Assembly (NCBI GenBank): GCA_019454045.1
Contig: SKCR01032801.1
Location: 21,551-85,550, forward strand
Source of the DNA: Zanthoxylum bungeanum
Taxonomy: Eukaryota > Streptophyta > Magnoliopsida > Sapindales > Rutaceae
DNA: 64,000 nucleotides
Reading direction: 5' to 3'
Below the pieces are notes generated by a model. It ran no database searches. It was given only the letters and a program-made list of their open reading frames with translations, and had not been told where the DNA came from. Position numbers and translations under genes: made by a program. Below are positions 23,961 to 36,119 of this stretch, one piece after another. The stretch's first letter is position 1. Each line of letters begins with the position of its first letter.

Positions 23961-24559
23961 GGAGAGACAGAGCATCTACATCATGTACTTTTATTTTTCC
24001 AGTTATTGATTTATCTTTGGCTTGTGAAGCCGTTACATCCAACTGGATTTTAGATTATGCTTGTCCCATTCACATTTGCAATTCGTTGCAGGTGCTGAAG
24101 GAAAGTAGGAGGCTGAATCCCGGGGAGATGCAGTTGCGGTTCGGGAGTGGAGACTCTTTGGATGCAGTTGCAGTGCGAGTATGCGAGATCTCATTGCCGA
24201 ATGTGACACTTTTGTTAAATGAATGCCATTTTGTACCTGGATGTGTAGCTAATATTATATCACTTTTTGTATTGGATACAGAAGGCTTTTGTATTAATAT
24301 TAAGAATAGTTCTTTATATTTATATGATAGTAATAATATTCAGATCTTTGTTGTCCAAACCAGCATGGTCATTATACATTGCAAACTTCAAAAGATATAT
24401 TAACTACTGGAGTTAATAAACGTAGTTTACCTGTAATTAATAATACTGAACTTTGGCATATGAGACTTGGTCACATTGGCGTTAAACGCCTTACCCAATT
24501 GGTTAGGAATGGTTTGATATCAGATCTTACCATTGAATCCTATCCAACTTGTGAATCAT
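23840..24559 (+). pseudogene. Copia D zinc knuckle, protease and partial GAG-pre-integrase
   Basis: CHHCGKVGHWKRNC (23899-23940) is an intact CCHC knuckle. The protease region WILDYACPIHIC near 24045 has Tyr-Ala in place of the Ser/Thr-Gly after the catalytic Asp, so it is probably inactive. GAG-pre-integrase LWHMRLGHIGVKRL (near 24452) runs to TCES near 24555, where pol is cut and LTR sequence begins. A TAA near 24401 also breaks the frame. Confidence 0.88.
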
Positions 24560-25981
24560 ATATTGATTATTTATAAAGTTGTTTAAAGGTTAAACGCAAG
24601 ATACGTGCTAAAGGGACTAGATAATCATTTGCCTAATTATTGTGTATTTATATTTAATACTTGATTAATTTAAATACACATTAATTAATAGTCAAAATGA
24701 GTTATTTGACTTATATCCTAAATGAATATATGTTTTTAATATTTAATGTAAATATTATACATATATTTAATATATTTGTATTTGATTAATTAATTAATTA
24801 TTTAATTGTTAAATGATTAAATTAATTAAAATATAAATATCTTACATTATGATATTTTAAGTAAATGATATTAGTTGCCATTGACTTAAATAAATATCCA
24901 TAAAGTGTTTTAGATATTTGTCAAGTTGATTAAATGATTTTCAAATGAAATTGAAATGAAAAATTTGGTATATACATTACTTGAATTTTCGGCCAAGGCA
25001 AAAAATGCACAAGTATATATTATTTTCATTTTCTTTTCATTTGGTTAACCTAATAAACTTTTCATAAAACTCCATTGAAAGAAACCAAGGAAACAAGTGA
25101 AGGAGAAAAGGAAAAACCAAAAGAAAAGCTTGGATTTTGTAAGTTTTCAAACTTACTCTTAGAAAGGAAATTGTTCCTTAGGATCTAGGCAACATCTTGT
25201 GATGTTCTTAAGTTATTCTTTTCTTATTTCTTGTGTTTTTGATGATGGAAATTTTTATTGAAAGTGTTGAGCATGTATTGTGAAGGAAGGTTGTGACTAT
25301 TGTAGTTGTAAGCTTTCTTTTAAGGTTTTGGAAACCATGTTGCTAATCTAGAGTTGTTGAACCACTCTTAGATGAACTAGATTTGATCTTGAGTTGTTTC
25401 ATTGTGTTGATACTTGGATTGGATGTAAGAATGATGATTGAAGTAATTGATTTAATGTATTTGGTCTAATTTGTCCAATTTGTGGAAATTGAAAAATTAG
25501 GGTTCTTAACTAATTCCAAATTTGGGGCTTTTCTTATATGTTGTGTATTTGTATGTGTATATGATGCATATAAAGTTTCATGTTGATTGGATTACATTTG
25601 GATGTGTTTTGAATCATGAAATGACAAAAGGCACAAATTGCCTACCATTGGAGGCTCTCGGCCTTGGACTTAGAATTTAGGGATTTTGGTTGTTTTGGTA
25701 TTTTGATGTTTTGAACATGATAAGTTCATCTTAGAAATGATTTAGAATCATTCAAAATTGATTTGATCAATTTCGGACTAAAATGGACAAAATACCAAAG
25801 TAAGGGTAATTTGGTAAATTCACTTAAATATGATTTATTGAATTTTATTTCATAATTTGATTATTGGAATATTAAATAAATGTGTTTATTTAATTAATCC
25901 GAGAAAAAGTTTTGAAATCGGAAAATATGATTTTCCACCGCTTCCGCTGCGTTACCGGATTCAGCCCCTAAAACCCCTACA
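24560..25981 (+). repeat. Copia D 3' LTR, 5'-truncated
   Basis: Matches 20951-22371 almost base for base. The join lies at a short shared ATATTGATT, suggesting microhomology-mediated deletion. The LTR end and TSD are intact. Confidence 0.93.
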
Positions 25982-26366
25982 CAAACACCCTAGTGACTAC
26001 CATCAGTATCCATCCTCTCGAGCTCGTCCTCTGGGTAAACCTGCAAAACAGAGAAATTGAGAGTGGGGGATTAGATCATTTGAACGATCTAGTGAGTGGA
26101 CAATTTTAAAACGAAAATTGAAATACTTTACAAAACATTCATTTGTACTGAAATCAAAATCATCTTCAAGGAAACTATTTTCTTTTCTGAAAACAAATCG
26201 CTTTTTGTAAGACTTTTCTGAAAACTCTTTTTATCTGTAAAACTCTGAACTTTTCTGGAAAACTGAGTTCTCTTGAAAACGCTTTTATAAAACTTATCAC
26301 TTCTGAAAATCATATCTTTGAAAATCTTGTTTTTGAAAATTATGTTTATGAAAAACCTAACGTATG

Positions 26367-26604
26367 AGGGCGTTACATCTCACAGTCCTCCCAAACGCCT
26401 AAACTGAAAACCATATCTCTAAAAAACCTGACGTATGAGGGCATTACGTCTCACCGTCCTCCCATACGCCTAATCTGGTGGTCTTGGGGCGTTACATCTC
26501 GCCGTCCCCAAGCCATTAAATTGGAGCCGGATGTGCGAATCAATGCGATCATCTCGACTCTGAATCTAGGGTCTAGGGGCGTTACATTTCTCCATTCCCC
26601 TAGT
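26367..26604 (-). repeat. Four GGGG...CCCC motifs in E'
   Basis: Copies at about 26367, 26437, 26486 and 26576, read as GGGCGTTACATCTC...GTCC on the plus strand. They mirror the four copies in E (19033-19234). Confidence 0.75.
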
Positions 26605-27061
26605 CCTGAAATCTAGGATCCAGGGGCATCTGTCATCCCTACTCCTGAACTACATGTGCACATATTCTCTGAGTCCGTCAATTCCAGTGTCTGTATCAAG
26701 TTACAATTGAGGTAAGTTTTTTCCTCATGCCTCTAAAAATATAAAATCATACTTTTGAAATCAATCTTTCTAAAAACATAATCAATCGTAAAACAACTGA
26801 AATCAAACTTTGGCTAACGCCCTATGTGCTTTAAAAGTAAGTCTCACATCGAAAACAATTTAAATAAAATCAGTTTGAGAAAATTGTTCACTCACAGATT
26901 TTAGGATCTGGCTGGTACTACTTCGCTTTGTCAAAGAATATTGCGGGTCCTGCGATGACCTATAATCGATAAACTCAATTAAAATATAAGGTGTGAAACA
27001 TGCTTGAGAATTAGACTAAGCTTCTCAATTCAACTAATCTATAAACATCACATGATGTATT

Positions 27062-29579
27062 TGTTGGGATTTTGGCGCGGGCGCAGCGGAAGCTCACGGT
27101 TCAGGTGAAATCGTAATTTTAAAACTTTTTAAATTACCGAATAAATTATTCAATATCCAATATGAATAATTCATTCATATTTCACCTAAACTATCAAATA
27201 ACGACATAAATAGTTTAGAAGCATTGCGAAACTTTTACGAAAATGTTTTTCCACAAAATGACATAAAACACGTTTTTGACCGAACCGACCACCCAATGCA
27301 CATGAGGGCTGCCCAGGTCAGCCCCAACAGTACTAGGGCAGTTCATGGGCTGCCCAAACAGTGACCAATTCACTGTTTGGGCAGCCGTCACCCGGTTGGC
27401 TCAAAAGTCACCTGGTAACGCCGTTTTTCACCGTTTTCGCATATTTCAACTCCGAAATAGTTTCCGGTAATTGTTCCAACACCCAAAACACATCCAATAT
27501 ATTTATATGATATAATTTTCATCATCATAAAAACATTTTTTCCAGATCTGATCCGGAAAGCAAAAATATCAATATTTCATGCTTTAATCAAATTTTCTTA
27601 ACATTAATCACAACACCAATCCAAGCCACCACCAATGAAGCACCCAAGAAAAATTATAGGCATTACAAGAGTGGTAATAACACTCTAGAATGGCAACATA
27701 TCATCAAATGATCAAATTGAACAAATATTACAATAATATCATTCAATTCTACTTCACACATGCACTAAACTTTCTATTCCATCTTCCAAAACAAAAACAC
27801 CAAATTCTAAGAAAATAAGAAACCCTAGAATCTCTCTAGATGCTCAAGAACAAGAAAAATGCTTTCTAAGCTTAGGGATATAAAGAATTACCTTTAATTC
27901 TCTTAATTCATTAGGCTTTTTCTTGATTTTCTTCACTTTTCTTTCTTGAATCATCAAGAAAATTTGAAAGTATTTTTGGAAGAAGGGTTTCAGCCATGGT
28001 AGCTTGAATGAAAGAGAAAACAAAATTTTCTAACTTAAAAACAAGGCTTGACCGACTTCGGGGGAGGGTAATTTGGTCAATTTCCAATTTAATTCAATTA
28101 AATTAAAGATAAGCTTTAAGTTTGACAAATCAAATTTGCACACATCAAGCTTAATAAAATCATGCCACATATAACTAATTATAATCAAACATATTGCATA
28201 ACATTTATGTAATGTAGATATTTTTTAATTATTCAAATATTTAACATTTAAATATCTAAATAATTAATTAATATAATTATATCATATATGTATTTTTATT
28301 TACATTAAATAACAAATACATATATTAGTGGCATGTGTCAAAGTCTCATTTGACAATTAATTATTATGTATCAAATCAAATTTTATATCAAATACAAATA
28401 CACATTAATTATTAATTGACCAAAATTCTCTAAAGTATGTGTTTTCGTTTAACCGTTTAAACGATTCGAATTAACTCATTTAATTCTATGAAGTATTATG
28501 AATAATATGTATTATTCATAATGCGTTGCCCAAGTGCTCAACGAGTACACTTCATATTGTGGGACTCTCTAAGTTTAGGTTTATCCGTCACGAAATCCAA
28601 TTTCGTGTCCATAATTCACCCACTCATGAATTATGACGACCACAGATAATCTCGCTAAACTATGCAAGTCGAGGTCATTGCATACGTATAATCCCTCCGT
28701 CACAGGCTATCCATATTATACCTGGGATATAGATGAGAACGTCAAATCCTTATGGTATAATATAGTCGACTTTAAAATTTACGATCTCTAAATAACACTC
28801 GGAACTCGTTTACGAAGTTATACCACGACCATGGATTTACTAGATCGCAAACACGTGTAGGATACCTATGCCCTGTACATAGGACTGTGAATTCTATCTT
28901 GATACGCACTGGATATCATAAGCATCAGTCCACACCCAACGAACATGCGGAGGTCTGATTTTAATAGATCGATGACGTGATTGCCATCAAAGTGTGGAGG
29001 ATAACTCATATATCCACTGTGGTATCTCAAGTCGAAGGACCACTATGCTCGCTCAACTCGAGAAGATTCCTATTGACGTTGGTGTACCATCTATTATGAA
29101 ATCTTCAGTGAGTCGTTCAGTGTTTATCAAATAAATACCTACATGTCTATACGAGTCTCCTGAGACTCATGGTTCATTGGGATAAACCATCGGACCAAGT
29201 CACGATATACGACATGTACTGGTCTCAGTGGATTTTACTAACCGACCCGTGTTAGTAAATCTTGACCATGAACTTTATTTAAGGATATACAACTTATAGT
29301 AACTCTCCCCAATGTCAATTACAAACTATGTTGTAACTGCGCACTACATTATAAATTGTAAATCCTAGGGTATTTGTCTAATATACACGTATCACTAAAT
29401 TAGATTTAGTTTCAATCTAATCATAATTAGATATTTAATCGTAATTAGATCGAATATGTATATAAAAGACAAGAGGTGCTACGATTAAATAAGTAATATT
29501 ATGGAAAAAGACATTGTTTGTATTCATGAATCAGACATAAATACGATCCGGATTGGCACTCCAAGCACCAACCCTAACA
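27062..29579 (-). repeat. Solo copia LTR (minus), D-related family
   Basis: 2518 bp, TGTTGGGATTTTGG at the left and ACCAACCCTAACA at the right. On the minus strand it begins TGTTAGGGTTGGTGCTTGG, like the solo LTR at 48577. Flanks GTATT and ATATT are a 5-bp TSD with one mismatch. No internal region remains, so the element collapsed by LTR-LTR recombination. Confidence 0.85.
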
Positions 29580-29689
29580 ATATTATGCTTGCGACTTGTC
29601 ATAATACATGTATATGTGTTGATACGAAACCCTTAGAGTGGCCACTAACATCCTTAGTTAAAAAAAATGGATAAATCTGATTCTGAGCA

Positions 29690-30010
29690 AAGGTCATTCA
29701 TCGCGATGCCAGACGTTGCACGTCGCGACTCCCACTAGTTTAGACCTGAGGCAGAGAGCCTCTGACCATTACGTATCGTGATGCTGAGTGTTCCACGTCA
29801 CAACTTCCACCTAATCAGACTCAATGTAGAGCCTCTGCTTGTTACGCGTCATGACTCTATGAGCTCCACATCGTGATGCCCACATAATCAAACATGAGGT
29901 AGAGAGCACCTTCTGGTTATACGTCGTGACACTGGTCTATTGGCGTCGCTACATCCACACGACAGAACTAGAGACCATCTTTTTGCTACGCGTCACGACT
30001 CTGGTCCATT
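29690..30010. repeat. Degenerate tandem repeats around TCGCGA/TCGTGA boxes
   Basis: Four or five diverged units of roughly 70-90 bp, each with one or two boxes such as CACGTCGCGACTCC, TATCGTGATGCTG, TACGCGTCACGACTCTG and GGCGTCGTGACGC. The related boxes in E lie at 8390-8550. Confidence 0.6.
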
Positions 30011-30819
30011 GGCGTCGTGACGCTCAACTGATTTTAAGACCAAGCATGACTCTTCAATATGATAATGCTCAAAACTTCAATCCTTACATAAGCTAGAACA
30101 TTTCATCATCCTAAGTTTCTAACATCCCCACACCATCTAACCTTATAATCATTTACTTAGTTCATCAACTAGGGTAACATAACTTAGGGGTTGCTCATAA
30201 CCCTTATCTTCTTAACATATAACCACCCAAATTACATCAACTTCAAGCTAACAACATACAACAATCATCAAAACTAAATATATCAAGATTTGGATCAAGC
30301 CTTACTCACATTGAATCAAGTTTCTTCTTCACTAGTAGAGTCCACTAGCCTTGCTTCCTCCTTTCAAATCTTGGTTTGTGTTGGATTCTCTCTATTCTTC
30401 TTCCAATTTCTTGTAATCTTGCAAATCACCTTCTCTCATCTTCCCTTCATTTTCGGTCATCCCCTAAGAACTTGGGGTTAGAAGATTTTTATTTCTTTCT
30501 TGATTAGTTTTGCTTTCTCTAGAAAGGTCTAGGGACTTTGGGATATATTTAGACTTATTGGGTCATTTAGAGCTATTGGGCCAAATGAGAAGGGTAATGG
30601 GCCTTTGGATTAACATGAAAATTCATTTTTACTCCTCATTTTCATCACAGTGTAGATGGTCTAGAGAAATGACCAAATTCGACCTAGTTCTGTTCTAAAT
30701 TGGGAAAAACGTTCAACATAAAAGTTGTAGATATTCGTCTTAGATTTTCGGAGATATAAAATTCATAAGAATCAAAGATCGTATGAAAACGTTATGCCCC
30801 AGATTCTAAGGGATGTCTG

Positions 30820-31170
30820 GAATATAACATAGAGTAAATTTTGTATCGCAATTTGCAAGGAATCATTCCTTAAGCCCCATAGGTTTGATCCTATATAATC
30901 TGATCCATTTTCGCTTTGAGTGAAGGGTAAATAATAGATCGGATTGATTTTTCGATCAAAAGTACTATGTGAAATCTTCGTTTTTTTTCCTCCTTCTCTA
31001 TCCCTAACCCATAGGTACAATATTTGAATCAATAGAGAACTTTTTCGTCTGTATCGTCTGTATCTGCCCGAGACTCGAACCCGGAACTAGTCGGATGGAG
31101 TAGAAAATTTCCTTACTAAATAGGTAAAAAAATCCCTCCCCAAGCCGTGCTTGCATTTTTCATTGCACAC
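30820..31170 (-). other. trnK-UUU: Plastid DNA insertion (trnK-UUU region)
   Basis: AACTAGTCGGATGGAGTAG (31085-31103) is the well-known conserved plastid trnK 3'-exon/intron sequence. It is preceded by the tRNA 3' half in reverse (CCCGAGACTCGAACCCGG) and followed by intron sequence (CCGTGCTTGCATTTTTCATT near 31146) that I recognise from plastid genomes. The right edge near 31170 is sharp, where E' resumes at GGTCGAATGTCC. The left edge is uncertain (30800-30960): AT-rich sequence there also looks plastid-like but I cannot prove it. Confidence 0.78.
31062..31103 (-). pseudogene. trnK-UUU: tRNA-Lys(UUU) 3' exon, non-functional
   Basis: Only the T-arm side of the split plastid tRNA is present. 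The acceptor end is altered (GGGCAGATAC where GGGCAACCC would be expected), and the 5' exon is absent. Confidence 0.72.
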
Positions 31171-31282
31171 AGGTCGAATGTCCAAAAAGTAATTTCATGA
31201 GCATATATATGCTTGATTATGATTTTATCATGTCTCATGCCTCCCATAACGTAATAGTTTTCGGAATTACCGGGGTGTTACA

Positions 31283-31626
31283 TTTGAATTTAAACAAAGC
31301 ATTATTTATTCTTATTTTGTTGTAGAAATTTGATTTATATTTCAAAATGATTGCATAATGTTTTTTTATTTTATTGAATAATAGTTATTATTTCGAGAAA
31401 TGGATTACCAATATGTATAGGAAACTTCGAAATTAACTTGTATATGTTAAGACTGTTAACACATAACTCACTATTTAATACTGAAATATTTAAGGTTTAA
31501 AAATCAAAAACTAAACGACAAAGGATTTCTCACAATGACACATATCAATGATACTTAGACTTGGCCATATTAACATTGACATGATAAATACATTAGGAAA
31601 AAATGGTTCTTTAAGTTAGTTAAGGG
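31283..31626 (+). pseudogene. Copia C, fragment 1: protease tail and GAG-pre-integrase
   Basis: Decayed reading frames keep landmarks seen in copia G (58223-58400): the LNLNKALFI segment near 31287, an NNS run near 31378, then NGLPICIGN near 31400 and LGHINIDMINTLGKNGS near 31563. Integrase sequence resumes at 43946 beyond element B. The left edge is cut by the E' terminus at 31282; gag and the 5' LTR of C are not in the window. Confidence 0.75.
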
Positions 31627-31631
31627 ACCAC

Positions 31632-33753
31632 TGTTGGACAATTATGACCCATAGCGTCACTATTTGTACAGATCATGGTGTTGTTGTACAAATTAACTAT
31701 GTGACAAAGGAGATTGCACTCTTATCATTTGTGATTAGATCACCTAGATGTATAAATGATAAGAGGTCCCTAAGATTTGTTCCTGGACGGAGAATGATAT
31801 GATACAGTATCAGTCCACGAAGGATAAATCATTAAATATCCCTAGTCAGAGTATTATCGAGATTGGACATCGATAATACGTAAAAGACTAGTATTACACT
31901 TGTGCGCGTTTGTGAGGGCACAACGGCACAATTCTCATATATTTGGGTATAGGATACTCATGCAAGTGTAATAGGAGGTTGTGTTTTACCGATGGTACGG
32001 GAAACAACTTCGCTCTGGATAGACCCCCGTGGAATCCCATTGGTAGTATGACTATGTGTCTATGGGAGTCTGCAATCATGGTAGGTGTATTTGGTCTTAA
32101 CCTGAGACTTGCACCGCTAATATATACGACAATCAATATACTTTAGTTGAGGTCGTCCAGGGCTTTAACCGGTTCTGTGTACGCCAATGCTGGGTATATT
32201 GAGAATCATAGTGTGTTGGGTGTGATGTCAAGATGGAAGTGTCACTCCAGTCATATGGAGATGATGATCACGTAGGATACGGAACTTGTTCTCTTAAATA
32301 CTCGAGCTATCGGGATATTATGACTAGGTCATGTATATCCGATTATAGAGACTAGTTGCCAGACATCGGATATGTGCTTCGTACGGGGCAGACACAATTC
32401 CAGCCCCAGGCCTTGCACGTGAGCATCCGATACTGGACAGAAACACACAATACTTCGGTATACTATGCTTGATATAGATCATATATTCCTGTAAGGATAT
32501 TTCCGGAGAATTGGGTAGGCATGACGCTTTGCTAGAAGCCAACCTTGTCTTGTAAATCGGTATAAACGTAGTACGAGGTACTTACGTGTTCGGATAGTCC
32601 GACGACCGTATTTACTGCCAACATATCTGGGGATCTCATGGGTCGCTTCCCGAAGATTCACCAATGATGTATGACTCGCACTATAATTAATCTGGGATTA
32701 ATTCGATGAGAGAGAAAATTAATCTGGGATTAATTACGGAGATATTTTATCTAGGATAAAATATTAAAAAAAAAGAGAGAACGATTAATTTGGAATTAAT
32801 CGATAAAATAATATATTCGATATATTATATGAAATTGGATTTAGACGCGAAATTGAAATTAGATTTTAATTCGGGCGAACGAATTAATTTAGAATTAATT
32901 CGTTAGCGACGTGAATAGTGATTTCGCTAGGCGTAATCATTTAATTACGACGCGACGAAAAATTCGTTAATTTGGAATTAGCGAACCCGAGCCCGAGAGT
33001 GATTGCGAGCACATTCGCATTTCGAATCCGAGCGCGGCACGCAAGTCACATCAAGCGTCAAATCGCTAGTCGCATCAATCGTCAAATCACTTGTCACTTT
33101 GAGTGATTTGACATGCCATGTAGTCACTTTATTAAAGTGACTTGATGTGAATAGTGATGTGAGTTAAAAAAGTATCTTTTGCTTTTGCTTTTGCTTTTTG
33201 ACTTTACTTTTTGAAAGTAAATAAAAAGTGGCATATGATTTATTTTATTGACTTGGAAAATAAGATAATAATAAAAACATATACAAAAGCTATTATTCTC
33301 TCTCTCCTTGAGTGGTTCACGATTTTTGGAGATTTTGGAGCCAAAATTGTTCTCCCTCCTCTCACGGCTTTGAGCCAATTTATTCATCTTCTTCTCCAAT
33401 CTTGGCTTGGGCGTGAGAAGCATGAAAGAAATCTAGTGCTAGCACACCTTGGGTTTTACAAAGGTGATAGGGTAGTGAACTTGTGTGCAAGGAATCCATT
33501 TTGAAGCTTGTAGCTTGGAGCTTCCATGGTGGGCTTCAATGGCCGATTCTAGGAGGTTCAAAAACGCCCAAAACCGAGCAGTCCAGTCCTTGGAGAAGCC
33601 ATTGCCGAGCTTATGGAGAGAGCTTGAAGGCTTGTGTTCTTTGATGAATCAAATCCAATCAATGTGAGTTATGTTTCCGCCTTACTCCTTTGATGTGTTC
33701 ATGCGAATTTCTTGCTTGATTTCATGATCTTGGGACCTATATTGAAACCAACA
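31632..33753 (+). repeat. Copia B 5' LTR
   Basis: TGTTGGACAATTATGACC to AAACCAACA. The hairpin series lies at 32685-32985. A GCTTTT run occurs near 33179-33200, and TCAAGCGTCAAATC-type direct repeats near 33050-33090. Confidence 0.95.
32685..32985 (+). other. Hairpin array (copia B 5' LTR)
   Basis: AATTAATC-TGG-GATTAATT (32685-32703), the same stem and loop again near 32714, ATTTTATC-TAG-GATAAAAT near 32747, GATTAATT-TGG-AATTAATC near 32784, GAATTAATT with loop TAG near 32881, and TTCGTTAATT with loop TGG ending at 32985. Differences from element A mostly keep the pairing (T-A to C-G in hairpin 1; G-T wobbles in others). Confidence 0.85.
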
Positions 33754-33754
33754 A

Positions 33755-33768
33755 TGGTATCTATGAGC
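33755..33768 (+). promoter_or_regulatory. Primer-binding site of copia B, diverged
   Basis: TGGTATCTATGAGC, one base after the LTR. It resembles the tRNA-Met complement with a small insertion or substitution, so priming may be weak. Confidence 0.75.
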
Positions 33769-36119
33769 TTTGATCAAGCATGAAAAAGTTAGGGTTTGAA
33801 TTGGGTAAAATCAATTGAAGCATGATTTGGTTGAATTGATTGATTAAGTATGCTTGTATGTTGATTAATTGAAGTTGTGCATGATCAATTTCAAGAAAAT
33901 TGGATTGGATCAATTTTCCCCAATTCATTAGGTTGAGATTTGTAACTTGAAATTGGGTAAAATGTGTTTGAGCATGTTTTAATTAATTGGATGTTTAAGT
34001 ATGCTTAGAACATGTTTAATTGAGATTGTGTATGATCAATTTCAAGAAATTTGGTTAGATCCATTTTTCCCCAAATTTTTGGGCATGGCCGAAAATTGAG
34101 ACCCTAATATCTTGGTGATTTTTTGTTTGTTTGATCATTGGATGACTTAAAACAAATGGGTAATGTTGTTTTGAAGTTCAATTGGATTGAATTTTGATTT
34201 GGAACAATTTTTCCCTTTTAAAGTGGCTTGGCCGAATTCTTTGATAAATTGAAATTCATTGTGTTTTTTTTTTAATTCATTGGATGAGTTGAATTGATTT
34301 GGGAAATGATGATTGTGGATTCAATTGGATTGAAACCGAATCGGATTGAAAAAGCCCCTAATTACCGAGACTTTAAGCATGTAAATTGGGTTTGATTTTG
34401 ATAAATTGTGTTGGACACTATTTGTTGTTCAAGTGCATGATTAATTATGCTAATTGATGTTTTAGAAATGTTAATTGGGTGATTAATTGTGTATTCACTT
34501 AGGTTAATTAATTATGGAATTTGGAATTTTATAAGTTAATTAATTGGGCTTGTTTTTGGAAATTGGGCCTTATAGGTTGTAATTGGGCTTTTGGGCTTTG
34601 TTGTACAAAGTTGGATTTAGGCAAAATTGGTTGGATCCAATTGGGCCAAAACCGCATCCATAAAGTCCAATTATGACTTAATGGACCTTAATTATTTAAT
34701 TGGGCCTAATGGGCCAAAATTAATTTAAAGGCTTATGGGGTAACTCCCGGATTGGACTTTGGTTATCGGTTTGACCCGAGTTGACCAAAAGTCCACGCCT
34801 TAAGAAATTAATTAAAAGCCCATTGGACTTTAATTAATAAACGTTGGACGTTAATTGGGCTTTGAGACCCTTAACGATTGAATTTGGAATTTAAATCGTA
34901 GAAGGTTCGTTAATAAAAGTGTAATATTTAATTTGGAATTAAATAGTGAATTAGAATTAAATGCGTATTAAATTGGATTTAATTATGTAGTTTAATTTAA
35001 TTCGAGAATTCGTACTTTGAGTACTTATTCGAAAAACGAGTTTGACTCAAGTAAAAATCAAATCGTTGTTTGAACATTGGATGATCACTAATTATCAGAT
35101 TAATTAATTGGATTAGATTGATTGATAACATGCTTGTATGAATACATGGTTGCGATGCATGAATAATGTATATCGGATGGATATTAGTCAGGTGGGACAT
35201 TTTGGAAATTGTAATAAATTTGATTTATTAATTGGACCTGCGTGTCCAGCCTTATCACCTTTATACTCTTTGTATTCTCTTCTCACCTATTCCCCTCAAT
35301 GTAAATGAGGTTTCTTTAGAAGTGTAGTGTAACGGGTAGAAGTAATACAAGTGCTAGCTTTGGAGAGAGAAAATGAGAGATTTGATCTAGGATCAATGTA
35401 AAGTATCCATCCGCATATCATTATTATTTTATTTCATATACGCTTTATTATGTGTTTAGAATGCATGTTTAAGGATGTATGATGATGAGACCTTAACAAA
35501 GATAATAATTGGTTGCCAATTTGCACGCGAAAAAACCCTCGTTCAATATTAAGCGTCTTCCTTCCATTGAGTGATTCTCACTCAAGATCCGAGACTGGCA
35601 TTGGTGTGTTGGCCAAAGTCAAGCCCTTTGTCCGTCAAAGATGTTTGAATCACGCGAGTTTTGTTCCATATCGGTGTCTTGTCCAAGTTGTGGTTTGTTG
35701 GCCAAAGTCAAGACCACTTCTTGTCACTCGACATTGATTACGAAGCTTTCCATGGTCAATGGGTCGCGCTTGATGGGATCAATAAGTTTGTTGTGCCAAA
35801 GCCAAGGCTTAGTTGATTCAGAGGAAAAAGGTTAGGTAATACATTGGATGTATTGGCATATATTAGATATATGTTTCGGACTTGGATATCTCTCTACCGG
35901 ATCTAGGAATTGGATTAGATCCATTGATCTTAGAGATCTACCTAGTTATTTATCATACAATTTGTTGGCCAAAGTCAAGATTGTGTGATATTTAACGGGA
36001 TCCTAGCCCACTAGGAAACACGGTTTCCCGAGTACTCGACAGAGGGTTAGAGGCTCGCCGAAAAATAGTGGGAGGCAAGATTGAATTTGCAATACTCGTT
36101 CAATTACTCGCCATATGCG
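33769..36119 (+). other. Copia B leader, first part, no gene seen
   Basis: Alignable with the leader of A. It has TGG-loop hairpins (ATTTAATT-TGG-AATTAAAT at 34926; TTAAAT-TGG-ATTTAA near 34969). Short ORFs here have no domain. Confidence 0.7.
35605..35980 (+). repeat. Four spaced TTGGCCAAAGTCAAG motifs in copia B leader
   Basis: Copies near 35609, 35699, 35787 (diverged, TGCCAAAGCCAAGG) and 35963, matching number, order and spacing in A (12531-12910). Confidence 0.75.

Larger units (their letters stand above)
19962..25981 (+). mobile_element. Ty1/copia retrotransposon D, internally deleted
   Basis: TG at 19962, CA at 25981, perfect 5-bp TSD CAAAC on both sides (19957-19961 and 25982-25986). 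The 5' LTR, primer-binding site, gag, protease and the start of GAG-pre-integrase are present. Then pol breaks off at about 24560 and continues directly inside the 3' LTR, so integrase, RT, RNase H, polypurine tract and the first ~990 bp of the 3' LTR are gone. Confidence 0.93.
25987..31282 (-). repeat. LTR-like repeat E' (inverted copy), interrupted twice
   Basis: On the minus strand it starts TGTAACACCCCGG at 31282, a terminus common in plant gypsy LTRs, and runs left. It is interrupted by plastid DNA (about 30820-31170) and a solo copia LTR (27062-29579). It keeps the four GGGG/CCCC motifs (26367-26604) and the GATCGTTCAAATGATC box (26072), all collinear with E read in the other direction. 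Sequence left of about 26045 is not shared with E. Intervals 29580-30820 and 31171-31282 are E' proper. They hold no recognised gene, only short hydrophobic ORFs such as 30290-30481. Confidence 0.72.

Noticed and set aside
29690..30010. Possible CRISPR-like array
   Set aside because: Units are diverged and contiguous, without regular unique spacers, in plant DNA.
30290..30481. Hydrophobic 63-codon ORF resembling a secreted peptide
   Set aside because: It lies inside non-coding LTR-type sequence, with no homologous pattern or gene context.
30772..31032. 86-codon minus-strand ORF over the plastid-like segment
   Set aside because: It overlaps the trnK insertion and has no domain I can name; treated as chance ORF in plastid or LTR sequence.
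31883..32664. Repeated small ORFs found in all A and B LTRs
   Set aside because: LTRs are non-coding; the ORFs recur only because the LTRs do, and frames differ between copies.
35513..35835. Overlapping ORFs in the copia B leader
   Set aside because: They cover the repeated leader motif and have no counterpart in frame in element A.
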